Source: Chryseobacterium capnotolerans
GTDB lineage: Bacteria; Bacteroidota; Bacteroidia; Flavobacteriales; Weeksellaceae
Assembly: GCF_021278965.1 (NCBI RefSeq)
Contig: NZ_CP065589.1
Location: forward strand, 2,299,001-2,363,000
Length of the DNA stretch: 64,000 nt
Direction: 5' to 3'
The translations under genes and the position numbers were made by a program. Shown piece by piece: positions 34,381-41,584 of the stretch. Each line of letters opens with the position of its first letter. The first letter of the stretch is position 1. The notes below the pieces were generated by a model. It did not search any database, was not told where the DNA came from, and saw only the letters and a list, made by a program, of their open reading frames with translations.

Positions 34381-34944
34381 ATGAAGAAGATAATTTTATC
34401 CACGTTGATCCTGACTGCTCTTTACAGCTGTAAAAAAGAAACTTCAAAATCTGAAGATACTCCTTCTGCAACAGATTCAACAGCTGTAGCTCCAAACGCA
34501 ACAAGCCAGGCAGCAACATTTACTCCCAAAGAACTTTCTCCTGAAAATATCGGAAAGCAATTGGCTAAAAATAATGACACTTTATACGTTACCAACTTTT
34601 TTGCAACCTGGTGTGGCCCATGCATCAGAGAAATTCCAAGTTTTAAAAACAAAATGCAGGAATTAAAAGATAAACCTGTAAAATTCACCTTCGTAAACCT
34701 TGATGACAAGGCAGATTGGGATACTGCAGTAAAAGATTTTGTGGCAGAGCACAATCTTGGAGCCGACGTTATTTTACTGGATGGACAAAAGCTGGATCCA
34801 AGTTTCTTTTCCAAAAACTTTAAACAATGGGATGGAGGTTCAATTCCTTTTACCTTCATGAGAAAAGGAAACCAAACAGATGAGTATTTAGGAATGATGA
34901 CAGAGGAAGTATTGAACTCTAAAATTGATGCATTTCTAAAATAA
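34381..34944 (+). CDS. TlpA-like thioredoxin-fold lipoprotein
   Basis: A 187-residue lipoprotein (KKIILSTLILTALYSCKK, acylated Cys near 17). A Ser/Thr-rich linker runs to ~45, and the rest is a thioredoxin-fold domain. The redox motif WCGPC is in FFATWCGPCIREIPSF, and the cis-proline is in GGSIPFTFM. It acts as a periplasmic disulfide reductase or thiol-disulfide carrier, perhaps for cytochrome c maturation or outer-membrane proteins. The following permease begins 20 bp later, so co-transcription is possible. Confidence 0.9.
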   Translation: MKKIILSTLILTALYSCKKETSKSEDTPSATDSTAVAPNATSQAATFTPKELSPENIGKQLAKNNDTLYVTNFFATWCGPCIREIPSFKNKMQELKDKPVKFTFVNLDDKADWDTAVKDFVAEHNLGADVILLDGQKLDPSFFSKNFKQWDGGSIPFTFMRKGNQTDEYLGMMTEEVLNSKIDAFLK

Positions 34945-34964
34945 AATATACATCTTTCTGAATC

Positions 34965-35936
34965 ATGTCAAAAAGATTTAAGATCCTGTGCTTATTGTTG
35001 ACGATTGCCATTATTGGAGGCGCAATTGTTAACCTGAACACAGGGTTTTTGAGTTTAAGCCTTCAGGATTTCATCCAGGATTCTGCACAAAGTCAAATTG
35101 CCGAAATCCGTATTAACAGAGTTCTGGTTATGCTATTAGCTGGAATTTCAATTCCAACATCAGGGTTTTTGATGCAGGAATACTTCCAAAATCCATTAGC
35201 CGGACCTGATATTTTAGGAATTACCTCTGTGGCCAGTTTATCAGTGGCATTTTATATTTTCTTTTCCCATAATATTCTGATCCCGGAATTTCTGCAGAAC
35301 AGTTTTCTAAGTTTCTCAGCTATTGGGGGAAGTTTATTACTGATGCTGATCCTTTTATCCATGTCCAATAAATTTCAGGATAAATCTTACCTGATTATTT
35401 TTGGATTTCTGGTATCTGCTTTTGCAGGAGCTATCGTTTCTTTATTACAATTTTACGCGGAAAATCAAAGCCTGAAAAACTATATTTTATGGTCTTTCGG
35501 GGCTAATAATATGGTCACCAGAAATCAGATCTATGTGTTATCCATCTTAATATTGATAGGGTTATTTTTCTGCTTTAAATCTATAAAACCATTAATCGGA
35601 AATTCATTAGGCACTTCGTATGCCCAGAGTTTAGGAGTTAATCTGAAGCATTTAAAACTTTTAATAATAGTAGCATCTTCCCTACTTTCTGCCTCTATTA
35701 CTGCATTTTTAGGACCGATTCTGTTTATTGGAATTATTGTTCCGCATTTTTGCAGACTGATCTACAACCCTTCCAAATTATGGCAGCAGTGGATTCTAAA
35801 TATGTTCCTGGGGATGCTGGTGATGCTGTTTTTCTCTGTGATTGCCGAAAAAACTCAGATCCCGCTGAATGTGATAAGTTCCGTATTTGGAATTCCTGTG
35901 ATCCTGCTGATGCTTTTGAAACAGAATAAAGTGTGA
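34965..35936 (+). CDS. FecCD/BtuC-family iron-complex ABC transporter permease
   Basis: A 323-residue polytopic membrane protein with about nine to ten helices. It has family signatures INRVLVMLLAGISIPTSGFLMQEYFQNPLAGPDILGI near the N-terminus and the cytoplasmic coupling segment ITAFLGPILFIGIIVPHFCRLI near residue 245-265. Such permeases import ferric siderophores, heme or cobalamin with a dimeric ATPase. The matching ATPase is at 36921, but nearly 1 kb of inserted repeats and a GxxExxY gene lies between. The solute is unknown; no binding-protein gene is seen nearby. Confidence 0.9.
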   Translation: MSKRFKILCLLLTIAIIGGAIVNLNTGFLSLSLQDFIQDSAQSQIAEIRINRVLVMLLAGISIPTSGFLMQEYFQNPLAGPDILGITSVASLSVAFYIFFSHNILIPEFLQNSFLSFSAIGGSLLLMLILLSMSNKFQDKSYLIIFGFLVSAFAGAIVSLLQFYAENQSLKNYILWSFGANNMVTRNQIYVLSILILIGLFFCFKSIKPLIGNSLGTSYAQSLGVNLKHLKLLIIVASSLLSASITAFLGPILFIGIIVPHFCRLIYNPSKLWQQWILNMFLGMLVMLFFSVIAEKTQIPLNVISSVFGIPVILLMLLKQNKV

Positions 35937-35942
35937 TATTCC

Positions 35943-36129
35943 TGTTGGAAAACGCAAAGACGCAAAATTATTTATCTGCATGATGTTTTAAGGCGCAATG
36001 ATTTTATCTACGATAAAATTGAATATCGCATCAATAAAAAACTCTGCTTGCTGAAAATCTTTGATTTTCTTGCGCCTTAAAATATACACAATGCATGATA
36101 GACCTTTGCGTCTTTGCGTTTATCCAACA
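35943..36129. repeat. Palindromic MITE-like element, copy 1
   Basis: The element runs from TGTTGG (35943) to CCAACA (36129). It has terminal inverted repeats AAACGCAAAGACGCAAA / TTTGCGTCTTTGCGTTT and an inner pair TTTTAAGGCGCAA / TTGCGCCTTAAAA. It starts seven bases after the permease stop codon. No open frame is inside. Confidence 0.8.
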
Positions 36130-36187
36130 ATCACTATATTTATAATTACAAAATCTACAGAAATAAAATATCAAAATAAGTTCTGGA

Positions 36188-36236
36188 GTTGAAATTCTTG
36201 TGATAAAGATGTTTTTGAGACAAAATAAAGTGTGAT
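36188..36236 (+). pseudogene. Diverged remnant of an iron permease C-terminus
   Basis: The reading GVEILVIKMFLRQNKV-stop here resembles the end of the intact permease (GIPVILLMLLKQNKV-stop at 35936). The same MITE follows both. It shows that a segment with the permease tail was duplicated with, or recombined into, the repeat. Confidence 0.5.
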
Positions 36237-36241
36237 ATTCC

Positions 36242-36420
36242 TGTTGGAAAACGCAAAAATTATTTATCTGCATAATGCTTTAAGGCGCAAAGATTTTATC
36301 TACGATAAAATTGAATACCACATCAATAAAAACTCTGCTTGCTGAAAATCTTTGATTTTCTTGCGCCTTAAAATATACACAATGCATGATAGACCTTTGC
36401 GTCTTTGCGTTTATCCAACA
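36242..36420. repeat. Palindromic MITE-like element, copy 2
   Basis: This is a direct copy of the element at 35943-36129, offset by 299 bp at its left end and 291 bp at its right end. A 7-bp deletion removed part of the left terminal repeat. The flanking TATATTTATAATTACAAAA is shared by both copies, so the repeat unit extends past the palindrome. Confidence 0.8.
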
Positions 36421-36456
36421 ATTCTTATATTTATAATTACAAAAAACACACAACAA

Positions 36457-36834
36457 ATGACAGAAAACGAATTATCAAAAATTGTTTTTGATGCTGGTTT
36501 AAAAATTCATAAAAAACTTGGATCGGGATTATTTGAACATGTTTATGAAGAATGTATGTTCTATGAATTAACAAAATCAGGATTCTTAGTGGAAAGACAA
36601 AAACTACTTCCTATTATTTATGAGGATTTGAAAATTGAAAATGCTTTCAGGCTTGATATGATTATAGAAAACAAAGTTATCTTAGAAATAAAAACTGTTG
36701 ATTATATCAGTCCTGTTCATAAAGCCCAACTTTTAACTTATTTAAAAATGGCCAATTGTAAACTGGGTATGCTACTCAATTTTCAATCTGATATTTTTAA
36801 AAATGGAATTTCAAGAATAGTAAATAATCTATAA
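36457..36834 (+). CDS. GxxExxY family protein
   Basis: A 125-residue protein of the GxxExxY family. The name-giving motif is seen as GLFEHVY in KKLGSGLFEHVYEECMFYEL. RLDMIIENKVILEIKTVDY resembles the catalytic core of PD-(D/E)XK nucleases (D...ExK). The start at 36457 gives the usual family length; a longer frame would begin inside the repeat. Function is unknown, with nuclease activity suggested by the motif only. It lies between a MITE copy and a degenerate right-end sequence, between an ABC permease and its ATPase, so it looks like cargo of a repeat-bounded cassette. Confidence 0.85.
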   Translation: MTENELSKIVFDAGLKIHKKLGSGLFEHVYEECMFYELTKSGFLVERQKLLPIIYEDLKIENAFRLDMIIENKVILEIKTVDYISPVHKAQLLTYLKMANCKLGMLLNFQSDIFKNGISRIVNNL

Positions 36835-36856
36835 AAATTTGATAAAGTCAAATTCC

Positions 36857-36914
36857 ATGCGCCCTAAAACAGTATTTTTGTAATACAATTTGCAACTTTG
36901 CATTTTAACCAACA
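36857..36914. repeat. Degenerate right-end fragment of the MITE-like element
   Basis: GCGCCCTAAAACAGTA and, further on, TTTGCAACTTTGCATTTTAACCAACA resemble the right arm of the two complete copies. It closes the GxxExxY cassette just ahead of the ATPase start codon. Confidence 0.5.
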
Positions 36915-36920
36915 TCAAGC

Positions 36921-37844
36921 ATGTATATACAAATCAAACAAGCCAATATCGGATACAATACAACATTAATTTCAAATGCTAATGCAGAATTAAAGCTTGG
37001 TGATGTATGCTTATTGATTGGAAATAATGGTGTAGGGAAAACAACTTTGATCAAATCTATTCTGCATCAGATTCCATTATTGAACGGAGAGATTTTAATT
37101 AATAATAAAAATGTAAAAAAGCTTTCTGTAAAAGAAATTGCAGAGAATATTGCGATTGTTTTTTCAAAATCAATGATCCCACAGCATTATACTGTGGAAG
37201 ATCTTATTTCTTTAGGAAAGTACATCTACTATCCTTTCTACTTTGAACTGAAAAAAGAAGACCGTGAAGAAGTAGCTCATATTATTGAAGAACTTGATCT
37301 CGGGCAATACAAATACACACTTCTTAAGAATCTTTCGGATGGAAATCTTCAAAAGGCATTTATTGGACGCGCTATTACCCAGAACTCTCCCGTTATTATC
37401 CTGGATGAACCCACCACTCATTTGGATGAAAAAAATAAGATTATTATCCTGAAAACCCTGAGAAGACTGGCTAAGGAACAAAATAAACTTATTCTTTTTT
37501 CTTCACATGATTGGCGTCTGGCCAAAGAGTTTGCAGATAAAATTTGGTATGTAAAAGACTCACAGCTTCATGCAGGAATTGTAGAAGATGTATTATTGCA
37601 ACATGATGAACTAACGAATGCTTCATTATTTCAAATACACGAGAGTTTTATTCCGCCACACATCTCTGCCCCGCAAGTTCAGAAGGAAATGCTCTATTCT
37701 TTGCTTCAAAAAAACTTCTCAAAAGACCTTTCCTCCCTTCATTTTGAGTTTAAGAATAGTTTTTGGGTAATTACTAATGATTCCCATAAACAACAATGCG
37801 AATCCTTTGAAGAAATCACAAATTTCATTGGAAACATTTATTAA
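36921..37844 (+). CDS. Iron-complex ABC transporter ATP-binding protein
   Basis: A 307-residue ABC ATPase of the FecE/BtuD type. It has Walker A GNNGVGKTT at ~33-41, the Q-loop region IAIVFSKSM, the signature LSDGNLQK (an LSGGxxQ variant with Asp for the second Gly), Walker B PVIILDEPT, and the H-loop SSHDWR. The C-terminal ~85 residues form an extra domain ending SFEEITNFIGNIY, longer than usual. It very likely drives the permease at 34965, from which it is now separated by repeat elements and the GxxExxY gene. Confidence 0.9.
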   Translation: MYIQIKQANIGYNTTLISNANAELKLGDVCLLIGNNGVGKTTLIKSILHQIPLLNGEILINNKNVKKLSVKEIAENIAIVFSKSMIPQHYTVEDLISLGKYIYYPFYFELKKEDREEVAHIIEELDLGQYKYTLLKNLSDGNLQKAFIGRAITQNSPVIILDEPTTHLDEKNKIIILKTLRRLAKEQNKLILFSSHDWRLAKEFADKIWYVKDSQLHAGIVEDVLLQHDELTNASLFQIHESFIPPHISAPQVQKEMLYSLLQKNFSKDLSSLHFEFKNSFWVITNDSHKQQCESFEEITNFIGNIY

Positions 37845-37870
37845 TCAGTAGTTTTCTTTGATTATTTCAC

Positions 37871-37890
37871 ATACTATGCATGCATAGTAT
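37871..37890. promoter_or_regulatory. Perfect 20-bp palindrome, putative MarR operator 1
   Basis: ATACTATGCA is followed directly by its reverse complement TGCATAGTAT. It shares the core TATGCATGCATA with the second palindrome 80 bp downstream. It lies upstream of marR and the beta-oxidation genes. Confidence 0.75.
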
Positions 37891-37950
37891 TATGCAAATC
37901 ATACAATTTAACTTCTTTATTATCAGTCTATTAACAAAATTTAACGTTAA

Positions 37951-37976
37951 TAAATATTATGCATGCATAATATTTA
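37951..37976. promoter_or_regulatory. Perfect 26-bp palindrome, putative MarR operator 2
   Basis: The half-site TAAATATTATGCA is followed directly by its reverse complement. It ends one base before the -7 element TAAATTTG (37978-37985), so a bound repressor would cover the -33 region and spacer. It shares the core TATGCATGCATA with operator 1. Confidence 0.8.
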
Positions 37977-37977
37977 C

Positions 37978-37985
37978 TAAATTTG
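37978..37985 (+). promoter_or_regulatory. Promoter -7 element of the marR-beta-oxidation operon
   Basis: TAAATTTG matches TAnnTTTG, 21 bp before the marR ATG at 38007. No TTG is seen at -33; that position lies in the palindrome. Confidence 0.5.
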
Positions 37986-38006
37986 GGTAAAACCATTAGC
38001 GCAAAA

Positions 38007-38462
38007 ATGATGGATAATAATAAGGAAAAAATAGAAAACGTAGATTTAATTTTAAAGCAGACCTGGTTGGCTGTCTCTAAAATGTACACAGAATTGGCTC
38101 AGGAACATGATTCCACGGCAGTACAAGCACTTACCCTTCTTAAAATTGATCCCAAAGAAGGAACGCGAAGTACGAATCTTGGACCTAAAATGGCCATTGA
38201 ACCCACTTCCCTCACAAGAATTATTAAACTTCTGGAAGATAACGGCTATATCTATAAAGAGAAAACCACCACGGATAAAAGAGAGGTGATTATCAAACTT
38301 ACAGATAAAGGATTAAACTCCAGAAACATGTCTAAGGAAGTTGTTGTCAACTTTAATAAAAAAGTAATGGAGAAGATCAGCCCGGAAAAGATGGATACTT
38401 TTAAAGATGTGATGACTGAGATCATGAAAATAGCCAATGAACTATTAAATAACAGAAAATAA
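38007..38462 (+). CDS. MarR-family regulator of the beta-oxidation operon
   Basis: A 151-residue winged-helix protein starting at ATG 38007 (MMDNNKEKIENVDLILKQTW); a TTG eight codons earlier would lie in the promoter element. The DNA-recognition helix is AIEPTSLTRIIKLLEDNGYI, and the wing is KEKTTTDKREVIIKLTDKG. MarR proteins bind palindromes as dimers and release them when a ligand binds. Two perfect palindromes stand upstream, and the next three metabolic genes degrade fatty acids, so an acyl-CoA or fatty acid is the likely ligand (inference). Confidence 0.88.
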   Translation: MMDNNKEKIENVDLILKQTWLAVSKMYTELAQEHDSTAVQALTLLKIDPKEGTRSTNLGPKMAIEPTSLTRIIKLLEDNGYIYKEKTTTDKREVIIKLTDKGLNSRNMSKEVVVNFNKKVMEKISPEKMDTFKDVMTEIMKIANELLNNRK

Positions 38463-38469
38463 ATTATCA

Positions 38470-38487
38470 TGAACCGTATGGTTCATA
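38470..38487. promoter_or_regulatory. Inverted repeat between marR and the multifunctional beta-oxidation gene
   Basis: ATGAACC (38470-38476) and GGTTCAT (38481-38487) flank GTAT. It is in the 53-bp gap ahead of the next start codon. It could be an additional regulator site or an mRNA hairpin; it does not share the TATGCATGCATA core. Confidence 0.35.
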
Positions 38488-38515
38488 TAACCTTATAAAT
38501 AATAAAAAAATAGAT

Positions 38516-40909
38516 ATGAAAAGAAGAATCAAACATGTAACGGTTCTTGGTTCAGGAATTATGGGAAGCGGTATCGCGGCTCACTTCGCCAATATTGGTG
38601 TGGAAGTGTCTCTTTTGGATATTGTCCCGTTCGAATTGACTGAAGCTGAACAGAAAAAAGGTTTGACCAAAGAAGACAAGGCAGTAAGAAACAGAATTGC
38701 TTCCGAAAACTTCGAAAAACTAAAAAAAGCAAGCCCTGCACTTCTTTATTCACCAAAGTTTGCAGATAGAATCAAAATCGGAAACTTCGATGATGATTTA
38801 CCAAAAATTAAAAATACGGACTGGATTATTGAAGTAGTTGTTGAAAGACTGGATATCAAAAAGTCTGTATACGAAAAAATAGAACAATTCAGAAAACCAG
38901 GGACACTAATTTCTTCCAATACTTCAGGGATTCCTATCCACTTTTTAACTGAAGGAAGAAGCGAAGATTTCAAAAAATACTTTGCAGGAACTCACTTCTT
39001 CAACCCGGTAAGATACCTTCCTCTTCTTGAGATTATTCCAACTAACGATACAGATCCTGAAATCATAGACTTCTACATGAATTATGGAGCTAAATTCCTA
39101 GGTAAAACTACCGTTTTAGCAAAAGATACTCCTGCATTCATTGCCAACAGAATTGGGGTATTCTCTATGATGGATCTTCTTCACAATGTACAGAAATTAG
39201 GACTTACTGTTTCTGATGTTGATAAATTAACAGGACCAGTAATCGGACGCCCAAAATCTGCGACTTTCAGAACTGCTGATGTTGTGGGTCTTGATACTTT
39301 AGTAATGGTAGCCAACGGTGTTCGTCAAAGTGGTGCTGAAGCGAATGACTTTAACGATGTATTTGCTCTTCCTCCTTATATCCAGAAAATGATGGATAAT
39401 AAATGGCTGGGTTCAAAAACGGAGCAGGGCTTCTATAAAAAAGTGAAGAACGCAGATGGAAAATCTGAAATTCATGGACTAAATCTTGATACCTTAGAAT
39501 ATGAACTTCAAGGAAAATCTTCATTCCCTACTTTAGAATTAACTAAGTCTATTGATAAACCAATTGACAGATTCAAAGTACTAATCGGAGGTAAAGATAA
39601 AGCAGGTGAACTATACAGAAAATCATTAGGAGCATTATTCGCATATGTTTCTCATAAAGTTCCTGAAATTTCAGACGAAGTTTACAAAATTGACGATGCT
39701 ATGAGAGCTGGTTTTGGATGGGAAAACGGCCCATTTGAAATCTGGGATGCTGTAGGAGTTCAAAAAGGTATTGAATTAGCGAAAGATGCTGGATACGAAG
39801 TTTCTGACTGGGTTAAAAATGTAGAAACATTCTACAAAGTTAACGATGAAGGACAAAGCATTTATGTAGATAAAAATTCAGGAGCATATAACAAAATACC
39901 TGGGCAGGATGCTTTTATTATCCTTGATAATATCAGAAAAAATAAAACGCTTTGGAGTAATTCAGGTTCAGCTATTCTTGACTTAGGGGATGGTATTATC
40001 AACTTCGAGATCCGCTCTAAAATGAACTCTCTCGGAGGCGAAGTTTTAGATGGATTAAACAGAGCGATTGATTTAGCAGAAAAAGAATACGACGGATTAG
40101 TAGTAGGAAACCAAGGAGCTAATTTCTCTGTAGGAGCTAACCTTGCCATGATCCTTATGATGGCTATTGAGCAGGATTGGGATGACTTGAATATGGCAAT
40201 TGCTTACTTCCAGAAATCAATGATGAGAGTACGCTACTCCTCTATTCCTGTAGTAGTTGCTCCTCACGGAATGACTTTAGGAGGTGGCTGCGAAATGACA
40301 ATGCACGCAGACAGAGTGGTTGCTGCAGCAGAAACTTATATAGGACTGGTAGAAACCGGTGTAGGTGTAATTCCTGGTGGTGGTGGGACTAAGGAGCTTA
40401 CCTTAAGAACTTCAAGAGAATTCCACAGTGATGATGTTAAAAATAACAGACTTCGTGATGCTTTTATGAACATTGCTATGGGTAAAGTAGCAACTTCAGC
40501 CTATGAAGCTTATGATATGGGAATTCTTGAAAAAGGAAAAGACATCGTTTCCGTAAGCAAAAACAGACAGATTGCTGAAGCTAAAAAAGTAGCAAAACTA
40601 TTGGCAGAACAAGGATATACTCAACCTATCGAACAGAAAGTAAAAGTTTTGGGTAGAGATGCATTAGGAATGTTCTATGTAGGAACAGACCAGATGCTAA
40701 CAGGAAAATATATCTCTGAACATGACAAGAAAATTGCAGATAAATTAGCCAACGTAATGGTAGGTGGAAACTTATCTGAACCAACAATAGTTACTGAACA
40801 ATATTTATTGAACCTTGAAAGAGAAACATTCCTTCAGCTTTGTGGTGAAAGAAAAACTTTAGAGAGAATTCAGTACATGTTACAAAATGGGAAACCATTA
40901 AGAAACTAA
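38516..40909 (+). CDS. 3-hydroxyacyl-CoA dehydrogenase / enoyl-CoA hydratase (multifunctional beta-oxidation protein)
   Basis: A 797-residue bifunctional enzyme. The N-terminal NAD-binding domain has VLGSGIMGSGIAAHFANIG at ~9-27, and AGTHFFNPVRYLPLLEIIP near ~155-173 carries the catalytic histidine. Two 3HCDH C-terminal domains follow (PAFIANRIGVFSMMD; GFGWENGPFEIWDAVG). A crotonase domain occupies about 480-680 (GANFSVGANLAMILMM, oxyanion; GGCEMTMHADRVVAAAETYIGLVETGVGVIPGGGG). The order dehydrogenase-hydratase is the reverse of E. coli FadB and is common in Bacteroidota. With the thiolase and acyl-CoA dehydrogenase nearby it completes the beta-oxidation cycle. Confidence 0.95.
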   Translation: MKRRIKHVTVLGSGIMGSGIAAHFANIGVEVSLLDIVPFELTEAEQKKGLTKEDKAVRNRIASENFEKLKKASPALLYSPKFADRIKIGNFDDDLPKIKNTDWIIEVVVERLDIKKSVYEKIEQFRKPGTLISSNTSGIPIHFLTEGRSEDFKKYFAGTHFFNPVRYLPLLEIIPTNDTDPEIIDFYMNYGAKFLGKTTVLAKDTPAFIANRIGVFSMMDLLHNVQKLGLTVSDVDKLTGPVIGRPKSATFRTADVVGLDTLVMVANGVRQSGAEANDFNDVFALPPYIQKMMDNKWLGSKTEQGFYKKVKNADGKSEIHGLNLDTLEYELQGKSSFPTLELTKSIDKPIDRFKVLIGGKDKAGELYRKSLGALFAYVSHKVPEISDEVYKIDDAMRAGFGWENGPFEIWDAVGVQKGIELAKDAGYEVSDWVKNVETFYKVNDEGQSIYVDKNSGAYNKIPGQDAFIILDNIRKNKTLWSNSGSAILDLGDGIINFEIRSKMNSLGGEVLDGLNRAIDLAEKEYDGLVVGNQGANFSVGANLAMILMMAIEQDWDDLNMAIAYFQKSMMRVRYSSIPVVVAPHGMTLGGGCEMTMHADRVVAAAETYIGLVETGVGVIPGGGGTKELTLRTSREFHSDDVKNNRLRDAFMNIAMGKVATSAYEAYDMGILEKGKDIVSVSKNRQIAEAKKVAKLLAEQGYTQPIEQKVKVLGRDALGMFYVGTDQMLTGKYISEHDKKIADKLANVMVGGNLSEPTIVTEQYLLNLERETFLQLCGERKTLERIQYMLQNGKPLRN

Positions 40910-40912
40910 TGG

Positions 40913-40941
40913 GGAGCTCCGTAGGAGCGAACTGTTAATAG
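40913..40941 (+). repeat. REP hairpin, type A, upstream of the RAYT gene
   Basis: GCTCC-GTA-GGAGC (40916-40928) forms a hairpin, followed by GAACTGTTAATAG. It begins directly after the stop codon of the multifunctional gene. The inverted partner is at 41476-41499. Confidence 0.8.
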
Positions 40942-40967
40942 CTATGAATAATTTAGAATATAGGAAA

Positions 40968-40993
40968 GCCTCGTAGAGGCGACCTGATAATAG
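40968..40993 (+). repeat. REP hairpin, type B, upstream of the RAYT gene
   Basis: GCCTC-GTA-GAGGC forms a hairpin followed by GACCTGATAATAG. It shares the GTA loop and the tail with type A; the inverted partner is at 41531-41549. Confidence 0.8.
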
Positions 40994-41010
40994 ACGATCA
41001 CGTTAGATTT

Positions 41011-41475
41011 ATGGCCAATACCTATACCCAGATTTATATTCAAATTGTTTTCGCTGTAAAAGGAAGACAAAACCTGATTTCAAAAGAAAACAGAGAAGAA
41101 TTACATCGGTTGATTACAGGTATCGTTTCCAATAGAAATCAAAAATTATTCGCAGTGTTTGCAATGCCTGATCATGTACACATTCTCATAAGTATGAATC
41201 CAACAATGTCAGTTTCAGATTTAGTTAGAGATATTAAAGCAGGTTCTTCAAAATTCATCAATGAAAAAAGATGGATGAATGGAAAGTTCAATTGGCAGGA
41301 AGGGTATGGAGCTTTTTCTTATTCTAAAAGCGGTGTTGATTCGGTTGTAAAATATATTTTAAACCAGGAAGAACATCATAAGAAGAAAACTTTTAGAGAA
41401 GAATATCTGGACTTTATGTCAAAATTTGAAATAGAATATGATTCGAACTATTTATTTGAATGGATTGATTATTAG
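41011..41475 (+). CDS. REP-associated tyrosine transposase (RAYT, IS200/Y1 family)
   Basis: A 154-residue Y1 HUH transposase. The HUH motif is HVHIL in FAMPDHVHILISM at ~50-62. The catalytic tyrosine is in YSKSGVDSVVKYILNQEEHHKKK at ~110-132. It lacks a TnpB partner and is flanked by two pairs of GTA-loop hairpins in inverted orientation, the arrangement of a REP-associated transposase domesticated for REP mobility rather than a classical IS200. It sits exactly between two beta-oxidation genes on the same strand. The flanking hairpins are probably its substrates. Confidence 0.9.
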   Translation: MANTYTQIYIQIVFAVKGRQNLISKENREELHRLITGIVSNRNQKLFAVFAMPDHVHILISMNPTMSVSDLVRDIKAGSSKFINEKRWMNGKFNWQEGYGAFSYSKSGVDSVVKYILNQEEHHKKKTFREEYLDFMSKFEIEYDSNYLFEWIDY

Positions 41476-41499
41476 CAGGTCGCTCCTACGGAGCTCCTC
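41476..41499 (-). repeat. REP hairpin, type A, inverted copy downstream of the RAYT gene
   Basis: The reverse complement of this interval carries GCTCC-GTA-GGAGC followed by GACCTG. It begins immediately after the RAYT stop codon and mirrors 40913-40941. Confidence 0.8.
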
Positions 41500-41530
41500 A
41501 AATTGCAAAACAACACAAACAAGCTATGGA

Positions 41531-41549
41531 CAGTTTACCTCTACGAGGC
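41531..41549 (-). repeat. REP hairpin, type B, inverted copy downstream of the RAYT gene
   Basis: The reverse complement carries GCCTC-GTA-GAGGT followed by AAACTG. It mirrors the element at 40968-40993 with slight decay. Confidence 0.7.
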
Positions 41550-41584
41550 AAAAATCTTTCAAAAAATAATTTAATTTAAAAAAA

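Noticed and set aside
35943..36420. CRISPR array
   Set aside because: There are only two long direct copies with palindromic ends and no spacer pattern or cas genes.
37983..38006. TTG at 37983 as the marR start
   Set aside because: It overlaps the promoter -7 element; the ATG at 38007 gives the usual family length.
41011..41475. Active IS200/IS605 insertion sequence
   Set aside because: No TnpB gene is present and the flanks are mirrored REP hairpins, so a REP-associated transposase is a better fit.
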